DNA of 64,000 nucleotides, from contig CM065174.1 of the NCBI GenBank assembly GCA_033026295.1, positions 1,787,001-1,851,000 on the forward strand, read 5' to 3'. Below, one piece after another: positions 37,108 to 48,460 of the stretch. A model generated the notes under the pieces. That model was not told the origin of the DNA, did no database searches, and worked only from the letters and a program-made list of their open reading frames with translations. Within the stretch, counting starts at the first letter, position 1. Every line of letters begins with the position of its first letter. The position numbers and the translations under genes are program-made. The stretch comes from Channa striata. Its lineage: Eukaryota; Chordata; Actinopteri; Anabantiformes; Channidae.

Positions 37108-38110
37108 GCACGTGTTCTATTGAAAACATATGAAGACAGTTGCATAAATACATTACGGAAATGCAGATGAAGGTCAAACAACGAATCTTCTCAGCCAATC
37201 AGCGTGTTCTGTGACGCACCTGATAGGACGCGTTTGTTTCGCAGCTGCCCGCGCACGTGTGTGCAGGTGTCAGAGGTGACACCTGGGCCCTCCCCCCCGC
37301 TCATGTCGCCCCCCGCTCACAGCTCAGCAGACTTTCCCACGACCTCCTTAACGCTCGCGGCACACGCCGTGTCTTCTCTCACTTTAACAAAAGCTCGTGC
37401 CGCCTCTGTTTGCACCATTTGGACACGTGTTGGAGGACAAAAGGTGTCCGGAGCGGAGGGACGTGTCCCAGGAGGGACAGATGTTAGACTGACGCTGTAA
37501 TACGTGACCATTTGTGCCACACGCTGAGCCAAAGACAACGTTCACCTGAGTGGACAATAAAGTTTATTGGACGGACATTAAAGCGAAGGACAGTTTCCTC
37601 TTCAAGAACCAAGAACCGGCACAAAGACACTGAAATGACGGACACACGATAATGAGTGAATGTGTGTCTGTGGGGGGGGGGGGGCAGCCTCACTCACTCG
37701 TGAACCTTTGTGGACCTGCCCGCTCAGATGGGCGCGTGGCACGGAATCCGACGGCCGGGGGGGGGCAGATCGATAAGATCGATAAGCAGATGGCGCCGAT
37801 CGAATATGATCGAAACTGTGCGTATTGTGCGATGGAGCAGCACGAGGACACCAGGCGGGATCCTGCCGTTTAATTCCCGCACATTTCACTGATGTGATCA
37901 GATTCATAAACCAAAACACGTCACGTCCTACTGTAAGAACAACGCCAGAGTTCTGGGGGGGGGGCGGGTCAGGGCCGCGGAGGCACGCGCTGCCCTCATT
38001 ATAGTAAGAATAGAGGGCGGGACGGGTCGCGAGCGCCAAACAAAGCAACACAGCAGGCAACAGTCCCCCAACAGACACCTGGCTCACCTGTGTCACGTGG
38101 TTCCGTGCTA
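37100..38110 (+). promoter_or_regulatory. dlc: Candidate dlc upstream control region
   Basis: GC- and CpG-rich stretch 3-4 kb upstream of the dlc start. It holds four CACGTG E-boxes (37109, 37254, 37424, 38094), a perfect T-box palindrome AGGTGTCA-4-TGACACCT (37265-37284) and an RBPJ/Su(H) consensus TTCCCACG (37334-37341, CGTGGGAA on the other strand). Known biology: deltaC oscillates in the fish presomitic mesoderm under Her1/Her7 repressors, T-box activators and Notch input. Combining these sites into one control element is my inference. No homology or chromatin evidence was available. Confidence 0.4.
37265..37284. promoter_or_regulatory. T-box palindromic site
   Basis: Two perfect inverted half-sites AGGTGTCA and TGACACCT with a four-base spacer. 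The half-site matches the Brachyury/Tbx6/Tbx16 consensus. Confidence 0.45.
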
Positions 38111-38930
38111 AGGTGCAGCTGAGATTTACTCTCCTGTCGTAAAAAGAAAATGTCAGATCATTTTACTGCAGTGCGGAGAAATCTTTATGTTATTGTTTTA
38201 TTATAAACACCACTGCTGCTTTTTTTTTTTTTCTTTATTTGTTGATTGTCAAGCATAAAAGAGAATAAAAAAAATCATAAATACGTTTTACCAGCATTCA
38301 TAAACTCAAAAATCAAAAAGAAGAAGGACCATCTGTGCACAAACATCCTGTGATGTACCTTCATCCAGTTTATCTTCTTCCTAGCAACCATTAAAAGAAG
38401 TGTATTGTCCTGATCTCTATTGCCCTAATAAAATATTGTTCCACTTTTTTTCCTAATCTGAGCAACTTTTATTTGCACTTACTGGTAAATATCCATAAAA
38501 ATGAAGTACTACTACCACTCAATCCAACATTCACCATGACAACTATTTTTCCTTTTGGTGTTCTACACATATCCTGTAAACATATAGATATATTAGTGCA
38601 CAGACGTTGGTGCACACATAAATATGAAATATCGAGGAACTAAAGATACAGCAAAAAGAAATAGTGCAGGAAAGACTAAAGAAAGAATTTGTCAACCAGG
38701 TTTAAATCGAAGGAGACAAAAGTGTTTTTTCCACACAGTGACGTCTTTCACCACCGCTCAGCAGAGACACAAACAGTGAAGGTAAAAAAGGTCGTTGACT
38801 TCGGTACCTGCACTTTGTCCTTCAACCTGAGCAAAGCATTTAAAGTTCCACTTCTGCGGGGGGGGGGCCCTCGCACTTTTACTAACATCTCTGCACAAAC
38901 GGGACAAGAAGACGCATTAGTGGAAACTGC

Positions 38931-38978
38931 CGCTAACGGGCTAACAGGCTAACAGGTCAAGGAGCTAACAGGCTAACT
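38931..38978 (+). repeat. Short GCTAACAGG-type tandem repeat
   Basis: Four imperfect units of CTAACAGG/CTAACGGG with one interruption (TCAAGGAG). Confidence 0.6.
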
Positions 38979-40500
38979 AGTAGCATAGAAAACTTTAAAT
39001 TCAACAAACACTGTGATTTAAAACAAGAATGGGGAGAAGGATTATTTTGCATGTTGCTCGTTAGAGGACGACCGTCCAACCAGTTCTGTGCACTGGACTG
39101 ACCCCGACGCCCCGCTCCCGTCCCTTCTATCTGTGACGGGTTTACATTTGTGGTTGGACGTTTTGTGTCTCATTTGTTTGTCGTCTGCTTTGTCGTTTGT
39201 TCCTGTCTTTAGCTGTTTAGTGCGTGGCTTTGACATTTTGTCTCCCTTTTGGTAGTTCAGGCCTTTACGGTCATTGTGCGACTTGGACAACAGGAAATGT
39301 GAAGAATGGACGGCCCGTTGACCCTGTCCATCCACGAGCCTCGTCTGTGGATCCAGAGCGAGTTTCAGGTAATTTAGAGTTTGTCCAGCAGAGAGCACTG
39401 ACAACTTTGTCTTCACGCTGTAGGTCTGAAGCCAAAACACGAGGATGTGTTTATCAGAGAGACTGAGATGGATTTTTTCAGAACGAGCCATTTACACCAG
39501 CTCCCTTTAAAACTTGTCAGTCCAGCGTCAGCGGAACCGGCTCAGGACTTTTAAGGTTGTACGTTCGAATGACAGTGTTCATCTGGCCTTTCTTTTAAAT
39601 TTGATTCGATTCTTTAATGTTGTTTCCTTTCTGTCACTCTTACAGTCATTGCCCCTAGGGTTGGACGCTGTTTCCTACCAGACATTTGTACGTCAACACT
39701 GGTATTCACATATTTAAATGTCCCTGCAGCCATCGCTCACGTAAACGCACGTTCCAGAGCAAGAAGAAGTCAAACAGTGGAGTTCAAAACAGGAAGGTCT
39801 CCACGCCAAGGCCATGAACCCGACCGGACAATGAGCAGAGGCTCCACTTCAGACACTTTACTCAGGCTGAAGTACGTGCTGCAAAACGTCCAAAGTCCAA
39901 CAGTCCGACTGCTCCAGAATCAAAGTGACTGAAAGCATCTCCTCGTCTATGGATGACGCAGTAAAGGTTCTCTGCAGTGCTCACACCTTCTGTACAGTAA
40001 AAATAGATATTTTTATTACTGGTGCTTTATCAGTTATCTACTGTTACTGGTTTACTTGTACTTGGATCCCCCCCCCCCATTCAGGTGTGGACCCATAACA
40101 GAAAGTTTATTAATGTAGTTGCGCTTGGTTTCATGGTAATTACATGAGGGGAGGGGGTCATTACCATACAGCTGCCCCCCCCTGCCCCCTCCCCAATACA
40201 CACACACCGAGTTTTATCTGACTTCTCCAGATCGAAATCCTCCTTAAAGCCCATTAATTGTTCGCGTGTGCTGCGATAAAACCTGCCTGTGTGTGTGTGC
40301 GTGTGTGTGGGGGGGGGTAGGCGTGCCTCCACCCCCCACCCTGCTGGGGCGGCACGCGACCCGAGGAAGAAAACCGAAAGGAGCCCAGAAACGGGTTCCT
40401 GACTGTTGGTGTGGTTTTGGAATGACTGGATACCTGTCACTTGTCACCTGTAACACACCTGGATGTTTGTCATGTTCCGTGTCGGTTTGTTTCATCACTC

Positions 40501-40502
<2 letters not shown>

Positions 40503-40532
<30 letters not shown>
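40503..40532 (+). repeat. (GT)15 microsatellite
   Basis: Perfect dinucleotide array about 570 bases upstream of the dlc TATA box. Confidence 0.95.
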
Positions 40533-40534
<2 letters not shown>

Positions 40535-40837
40535 GGGGGAGGCGGTAAGAGGCGCGTTTGGTCGCTGCTGCTGACGCCTGACAGTTTGTTCTATTGCCCC
40601 GCTGTAATTGCCCCCTCACTGGTGAAAGGGCATCAAAGCGCCCCCTTTAGTGCCCATCCTCTGTCTCTTCCTACCACGCGGGGTCCCGTGGAAGACTCCT
40701 TGGCTCCACACTGCAAGAAGTGTCCTACAAGTCCCAGAGCTGCACCAGCCTCTGATCCAGGCTGTCGGCGGCGGTGGGTGACGGGAACTGCGCTGCACCT
40801 GATTGGCAGACAAACCTCAGCCCGGGCTCGTCTCGCT

Positions 40838-40856
40838 CTTCCTGTTGAACAGGAAG
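40838..40856. promoter_or_regulatory. ETS-type palindrome upstream of dlc
   Basis: CTTCCTGTT-G-AACAGGAAG is a perfect 9-bp inverted repeat containing two opposed AGGAAG cores, the ETS-family consensus. It lies about 235 bases ahead of the TATA box. Confidence 0.4.
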
Positions 40857-40980
40857 TATCACGGTTTTGTTTTATTTCAGGTGACTTGTGCCTCGGTTTC
40901 GCTTTGAATGACCATTTCACGAAAAGACAGATGTAACTGCTGCAGGGGAACTTGTCCTTCAGGTGAACATTTCTTGCAGC

Positions 40981-41060
40981 GCTCCCTCCTCCTCCTCCTC
41001 CTCCTCCTCCTCCTCCCTCCCTCCCTCCCTCCCTCCCTCCTCCCTTCCTCCCTCCTCCTT
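40981..41060 (+). repeat. (CTC)n/(CCCT)n pyrimidine repeat in the dlc promoter
   Basis: About 80 bases of pure C/T made of CTC and CCCT units, ending just ahead of the TATA box. Such mirror-like tracts can adopt triplex (H-DNA) structure and are often length-variable. Confidence 0.85.
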
Positions 41061-41071
41061 GGCTCCCGGCT

Positions 41072-41077
41072 TATAAA
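41072..41077 (+). promoter_or_regulatory. dlc: dlc TATA box
   Basis: TATAAA in CCGGCTTATAAAGCCGAGG, which is itself palindromic (CGGCTTataAAGCCG). It predicts transcription from about 41100-41106 (ACAGTCCAGAGTTCAG), giving a 5' UTR of roughly 200 bases to the ATG. Confidence 0.7.
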
Positions 41078-41101
41078 GCCGAGGTGTAACTGCAGCTGCC
41101 A

Positions 41102-41300
41102 CAGTCCAGAGTTCAGCAGCCGAGCGGATCTTTCCTCGTTAGTGTTTGTCTCTCTGTGTCCACGCTGGTGACACACATGCTCCTTTCATTTGAGGCCTGA
41201 CTTTAGTTCTTTCCGGAGCATTTTGTTTGGACACGTTTGGACTTTACTCTTTTTTTTTTATTTAATTGGACCTCCGGTGCTTCCTCCGCGCCAACACACT
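41102..41300 (+). other. dlc: dlc 5' UTR (predicted)
   Basis: From the TATA-predicted start to the ATG. It contains an upstream ATG at 41178 (CACATGCTCC) that closes quickly, and a T-run at 41251-41260. The start of transcription is inferred. Confidence 0.55.
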
Positions 41301-41351
41301 ATGGCGCGTCTGTTATTGTCGTGTCTCCTGCTGTTTGTATCGGCGCAGACG
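41301..41351 (+). CDS. dlc: dlc exon 1 (signal peptide)
   Basis: MARLLLSCLLLFVSAQT, residues 1-17, a hydrophobic signal sequence; donor ACG|gtgagt. A (CA)n array begins only 18 bases into the intron. Confidence 0.92.
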
Positions 41352-41367
41352 GTGAGTGGCACTGACA

Positions 41368-41418
<51 letters not shown>

Positions 41419-43307
41419 CAGCACTTCAGGCTAATCTTGCACTGATTTGTTCTATTTGCGTGCTGGTTTCTGGAGACGAGCTGAGCTTTGGAGACGTGCG
41501 CTTTTACGCGCGACGTACCAAGCTGTTTTGTGTGTGGGTTTTTTACGCGGGACATGCGGGACCTAAATAACTGCGTTGACTTCACACACCTCTGGGTCTG
41601 TTGCTGATAACTGATGCAGAGGACACACAAACCGTCCATCGGTGTCTGCAGACGTTTCTCCATCCTGTCCAGTGTTTGCAGTGTGGAACAAACGCTGTAT
41701 TTTCCTCCACACTGCACGAGCTCCTTTCTCCCTCTCAGTGTTTGAACTTTTCCCCCCTTCACTCTCCCACCTTCAGGTCTTTTCCTCCGGGGGGGTCTTC
41801 GAGTTGAAGATCGACTCCTTCACCACCTCCCGCGGGATCTGCAGCTACAAGCCCCAGGACTGCCGGATCTTTTTTCGCGTATGTCTCAAGCACTCGCAGG
41901 ACGTGATCAGCCCGGATCCACCGTGCACCTACGGCACCGCGCTCACCGACATCATCCAGGCAGACTCCGACTCCATCTCCCAGAGCGCGCCCATCAGGGT
42001 GCCCCTCCTCTTCAAGTGGCCGGTAAGTGACAAACGGGAGTTGACAGGAGCGTCCGGGGACGGTCCCACCAACGCTCCCTGTCCTCACTGAACACCGTCA
42101 CTCACCGGTGAGACTCGCACGCACGCACGCCTTCACCGGTTCTCTCTGAATCTTTTCAGGGGACTTTCTCTCTGATCCTCGAAGTTTGGAACGCGGAGTC
42201 TTCAGGAGTCGAGTCCACAGGTAAAGTGCTGCCGTTGAACCGCCAGGCGACGCCAGTTCATGGCCGGAGCTGATCACATGCGCAGTTACACTCAGCTGAC
42301 AGACGTTTTGCCTCTTCTCTTCCCCAGAGAACCAGGACAACCTCATCAGCCGCCTGGCCGCCCGCCGCCAGCTGACCGTGGGCGAGGACTGGTCCCAGGA
42401 CTTGCACCGCGGGGACCAGAGCGAGCTCCGCTTCTCCTACCATGTGGTGTGCAACGAGCACTACCACGGCGAGGCGTGCTCCTCCTACTGCCGGCCCCGG
42501 AACGACACCTTCGGCCACTACACCTGCGACGCCGAGGGGACGCGTCGGTGCCTGGACGGCTGGGACGGAGAATACTGCACTGACCGTGAGTCTGAGCCCC
42601 GCAGCCGCCCTGTCAGCTCCACGTGCACGCTCCCTCCAATGCGCAGGAACAGAAAAGTCATGATTATGATTTATTGTTGTTTGTGTGATACTGCATAGTA
42701 ATCCACGTGCAGAGTTCCTGTAACATTTGCGACTTTGCAGAAGTGAGTCTCTCATTCTGTGATGAAACAGAAGTTGCGGCCTGGCTGTGACAGTCGGTCA
42801 GTTGCAGAATGACTTCATTGCTGCAACAAACCACCGAGCCTGTAAAACAGGAGTTAACACAGTTTGGTTACAGTGGTGTGACTCCCCCCCCCCGTTTTTA
42901 TTCCAACGTTTCTTCAGCCGGGGGGAGGAGCTGGGAGGGACAGAATAGGACTTTTGGCGCTTCATGTTTTCCTCTGGTGGCCTTTGTGAAGGCCACCAGA
43001 AGGCAATTGTGAAGTCGGGCAGTTTTCAGCGCCACCACCGGCCCTGGTGGCTGAGGACATAAAAACAGATCTGTTGTTTCCAGTGTGTCTGTGTGTGTGT
43101 GTGTGTGTGTGTTGGATCTGAAGTCTGCTCCTTTTGTTGTGAGCTCAACAATGGGCCCCTAGTTGGGCCCCTGTCGGCCCCAAGCCCGCCTGCTTTAACA
43201 GGGGCACGCGCTGGAGCTTAATGTGCGCTGCCTTGCGTGAAGGGAGACGGCATGTGTTGCTTTTGTTATGAGGGCCAGCTGCCTCTCTCTGCACTCAACA
43301 AGCAATC

Positions 43308-43366
<59 letters not shown>

Positions 43367-46300
43367 AGAGGGGAGCAGTTTTGTGATACCAACGAAGAAC
43401 ACGAGACACTCACAGTAAAACCCTCTCCTTCTACCTCCCCCTTTCTCCCTTTCCCTCTCTTTCGTCCGCCTCCCTCCCATCAGCCATCTGTGCAGCAGGG
43501 TGCAGTCAGGTGCACGGTTTCTGCGAGTCTCCCGGGGAGTGCTCGTGCCACCAGGGCTGGCAGGGCGAGCGCTGCGACGAGTGTGCCCGACATCCTGGCT
43601 GCCTCCACGGGACCTGCCAGCAGCCCTGGCAGTGCAACTGCAAGGAGGGCTGGGGGGGCCTGTACTGCGACCAAGGTGAGTTTCAGCTTGAGAAGGTCTC
43701 TTTCAACGTGGTTGACGGGGTGTAAGTGATTCATTCACCCAACGATTCCCGGATCTTGTCAGTTTTCCAAGTTTCAGGACAGAACATTTTAGACCCAGAT
43801 TATTCCTCAGGATGATTATCAATAATTGTTTTTTGTGTGTTTCCTATCGATGTAATGGCGGCCTGGTAGCTCAATAGGTAGAGACGCTGGAGGGTAAAAT
43901 GGATGATGTGGGGTCAAATCCCAGCCTACCTGTATCCCCAGTCCACCCACCAGGCGTGTCCCTGAGCAAGACACCCAGCGCTAGCTCCCCAGGCGCCAGC
44001 TGTGGCAGCCCACTGCCCCCAAGAGGGAAGGCTTAAAATGCAGATTTAAATGTCACTGTAACATTTATGTGCAAGTGTATATGTGAGTGAAGTGGCAAAT
44101 AAAGCTTGTTGTTCTTCAAGTATTTAATCTTTTTTGACCATTTTCCAACAAATACTGAGAAGCTCCGCCTACGTCTAGGTGGCCAGCATGTCAAACAGAT
44201 TGTTGTTCACATTCAACGTCATGTCCTCTGCTACTGCTGCGTAACACTGTCAGTCACGTACGATGAAAAGTCTTCATGGGTTTGGATGGTTTTCACAGGC
44301 TTTACCTACTTTTTGTTTTCGGTTCTTTTTCCACGCCAATGTAGCTCGTGTATACGAACTACCGTCAGTCCACTAGGAAGTTGGAGCTTCGTTCCAGATC
44401 AAAAATGCCTCAAATCTTCGACGCCTCAAATCTGGCCGCGCTTACAACAGCAATACCGCGACGTTTTACTGAAATGTCAGCAGGCGTGAAGTCAACTGGC
44501 ACAGAATGAACTATCCGACCCCCGTAAGTTGATTTCCACACCATCGCTGAAGTGAAGTGACATGATACCAAGAAAGGGATTTAAAATCTTCAAACAGGAC
44601 TGTGATCAGTGCAAAGACGCTGCCTGTCGCTGATTAAATGAGATTCCACAGGGGCCCACGACCCTTTCTTGGTGTATTTGTCACACACGAAACCTGTCGC
44701 GCTCTATAAGGGTTCGTCTTTTTAAGAAAACTGCCACCTCTGCTTCTCAGTCACAGAAGGTTTTATCTGACTTTGTAGCACAAACTTGACTTATCTGTTA
44801 TTAAAAGACGGTTTTGACATTGATTTCTTGAGGCAAATGTATATAGTCATTAGTCAATAGTCACGGTTTTAGGAAAATGTGAAATGTAGAAAGCTGATGA
44901 GAAAGGTTTGGCAGAAGGACGCAAGCTACGTTGTGTTTCGTTTTTTGCAGATATCATCGCTTCCTCGTGTAGCTAAGTTTAACTCTCATCTTGTTTCTTC
45001 AATCTAGACCTGAACTACTGCACCAACCACAGGCCGTGCCAGAACGGCGCTTCGTGCACCAACACCGGTCAGGGCAGCTACACCTGCACCTGCCGGCCCG
45101 GCTTCAGCGGCAAAAACTGCGAGATTGAGACCAATGAGTGTGACAGCAACCCCTGCAAGAACGGCGGCAGCTGCAAAGTAAGTCGCCTTTGCTGAGACCA
45201 GAGACGTTCTGAAGAATCTGATTTGCTTTGTTCTTTACAGTTTCCTCTTTACCTGAATCCCTGAGAAGGAGAACAGAGGCACAGTACAAGACAGTTGATC
45301 CCAACTTGTTTTCTCCTCCCACCTTTTCCCCAGGATTTGGTGAACGATTATTCGTGTGCGTGCCCTCAGGGCTTCTACGGAAAGAACTGCGAGATCATCG
45401 CCATGACATGTGCCGATGGGCCTTGTTTTAATGGAGGAACTTGCATGGAGAACGTTGGTGGTGGGTACAGCTGCCGCTGCCCCGCTGGGTTCACGGGCTC
45501 CAACTGTGAGAAGAGGATCGACCGATGCAGCAGCAACCCCTGCGCTAATGGTACGAACCGCCTTTGTCCCACCTTTCCCTCATCCTATTTGTTTGTCATG
45601 TTCCTGTTTGCCGCTGCTTCTCCTTTACAGCATTAAGTTTATGCTGATGAAGGAAGAATCAAATCACGGAGCATGTGGAATGTATCTGAGGGATGTGATT
45701 TCAAAATCACTGCAGTGGTTTTTTTCCTGTCAGTACTCGCCAAGATAGGTTTCATTTTTACCGGGACCACAAACAAACCACAAGGCCTTTTCAGTGTGAC
45801 TAAAGCGAACGGCGCACAAAGCTCAGTGGAATCCTTGACCGCGCAGGAGTTCAGACTTGCCGTCAGGCTGCTTTCAGGCACGCCGTGTTGACACTTTCTC
45901 CTCCGTTCCCAGTGTAGCAGCTCCAACTGTTGCATCAGAGGGTTCTTGGCTTGTTTGCTCTGTAGCTTTGTTGTGGATTTGTGGTGAGGTCACTTGAAAT
46001 CAGGTCTTATGGAAGAGGCGGAAGCACCGTGCGCTCCTCTGCGTGTAAAGCTCCAGTCATGTTTTCTTTCACACCTGCAGCATTTGTAGAATTAGAATCA
46101 ATCAAGCACCAACAAATGTAAATACACCAACCTGCCGGGCTGGACGAGTGCCCGGCTGCTACTGTCCCGCACGGTGTCTGAAGCGTGGCGTGTTTTGGAC
46201 AGCGGCCTATTTATTCATTAATCCACTGTGTGATTGAACTCAAACTACAGCCTTTAGTGCAAGTTTATATCAATCAGCTCCGGCAAAAGAAGAAACACAA

Positions 46301-48363
46301 CAAATTCCTTTTGGCGTGCAGGTACGTCCACCCTTGTAAGGAATTGTTTCCTGGCAGCGCTGGAAACCTGCCCGCATTTTTGCTTTATCGGTTGATCTTA
46401 ACTCTCGCTGACCGAACCTGCCTGCTGTTGTTGTTCAGAGGTATTCAGATGTTCAGGCGTATTTGTTCCCAGCTTGTCCAAGATGCACATACCCATCTTT
46501 CATCTCTGCCTCCAGTTTTCAGGAAACCACTTAATGCTTGACGGTCCTGCAGTTATTGTTTCTTTGCAGCCCGGTGAAACCGCAGGTTCAGTTGAATGCC
46601 TGTACTCTGTGTACTGATCAGTCAGTCGATTATTGCTTTATACAACACACACTGAGCCGTGAAACACTGAAATGTGAGCGTTTACTCTACAGAAATGGCA
46701 GAAACAGTATGAAAAATTGTTGTCCCTCGTTGAACTAAAACAGACGGCTGTGACAGGCATTTGTAATGTGTATTTGTTCGATATGTTAGAAGAGGAGTGG
46801 CCCCACATCTGGGCCCCGTGGAAATCTGCAGGAGCAGTTACACAAGTGTGTCAGTAGGACAAAGACAGAGAGACGGAATCATTGACTTGTGGCAAATGTA
46901 CAAGCAAATCTCTAAAACAAGTTGAAATATTATGGCATGTAATAACTATGTGATGGTGCTTATCTAGGTTTAAAGGCCATCAGTGATAATGAGGACTTTT
47001 TTGTTGGCACTAACCCATGTTAAACAAACTCCTTAAACTCACAGGCGATATTATAGTCAATGACCTTTATGTCACCCTAAAAACAAAGCAGAACAGCAAA
47101 ACAGACACTCGGCTCTATGAAAGGGTTATCGCCAAAGCGCTGAAGCTTTTAATAACTGTTTATGTACATTCCTGCCTAAATCGGTTGATGACCCTGTTGG
47201 CTTTCCGTGTTTTTGAGGTAAATGCAAATTTGAAAACCGTTAAAGGCGGTGCTTTCATTTTAATCTAAATCGTTTTAATTTGGCAGCATTTTTAGGTGCA
47301 AGCGCTGCAGGAGTGGATCGGCTCAGTTCAGTGTGTTCACTTCAGGGGAGGTGTTGACAGCGTCTCATCTTCTTCAATGTTTCCTCATACTGAGAGCATT
47401 TTTCACTTAAACAGTCTCACCCCCAAAACACAGCCGGGGGGGCTGAGGTGGATTTTAGGGAAGCAGAAACAGGTCACACGCTGAGCGCGTTAAACGCCTC
47501 GGCGAGCATTTCAGACGGGGCCCAACGCGGGTTTTATTGGTCGAGCATGTGGTGTGTTCCTGGGGAGCAGAAGTTTACAGTTGTGTTCTATTTGACTAAA
47601 ATTAAAGTACTGTTATAATGTAAGGCCACGTCAGCTGATGGACGTGTGTTCCATGTCACAGAAGAAAACACGGAGCTAATGGTATTAAAAGAACTTATTA
47701 GATCTCCGGTCTGAAAACACCAAGAGTCGGGGCTGAAGCTTCCTAGAGTAAAATACTCAAAAACAAATATACTTAGGTACATGTTAAATTACAGTTTAAA
47801 AAAATACTCAAAAACAAATGCTAGATTAGCAGGATCGGAACTGATGATGCACTGAAGGCCGAAACCGTACTGGCCCAAATTTGTGCACGTTTCTGCTTCA
47901 AATGTCATCGTCATTTGTGAAATAACGCTCGCTTTGGTAAGTGATTGTTGATGTGAAGTTTAAAGCCTCACCTTTAGAGGTGTGTGTGTGTGTGTGTGTG
48001 TGTGTGTCAAAGGGCAGATAAACTGCTGGATTGTCACGCAGGAGCCTCGGAGCATGTCTTATCTCCTCCCATCTGACAACACAAACTCTTGAATGCTCAT
48101 TCTTGCCATTACAAACAAGCCTGTTTTTAGCTGCAGCCATGGAAATGCTCCGTCTGTCTTTCTCGACCTGGTTATACCTGTGCTGTCAACTCGGGCAGGA
48201 TTCCAGCTCTGGCAGCAGTTCGCCTGATAAATCCGTCAGCGGCACGCTGATCTACAGCTCGTCTCAGTCAGAAAATGCAGATCTGGTGCTTTTTGTACGC
48301 CAGAAGAGCCCCACAACAATGTTTTACAAGGTGACTTTATGTGGTTGCACCTCAATACGGCAC

Positions 48364-48460
<97 letters not shown>

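Larger units (their letters stand above)
38111..41060. other. timm50-dlc intergenic, distal half
   Basis: No gene recognised. Includes a short tandem of GCTAACAG-type units (38931-38978), several G/C homopolymers, a (GT)n array (40503-40532), a ZNF143-like motif (40725-40744) and an ETS-type palindrome (40838-40856) close to the dlc promoter. Confidence 0.6.
42586..43483 (+). other. dlc intron 4
   Basis: About 900 bases with two CACGTG E-boxes near 42618 and 42702, a perfect 12-bp hairpin (42973-43000), two (TG)n arrays and a C/T-rich acceptor region. No gene. Confidence 0.7.

Noticed and set aside
43857..43930. tRNA gene
   Set aside because: A and B boxes are present, but the acceptor and anticodon stems do not pair, and the sequence continues into a SINE body. 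The same reasoning applies at 60411 and 63530-63605.
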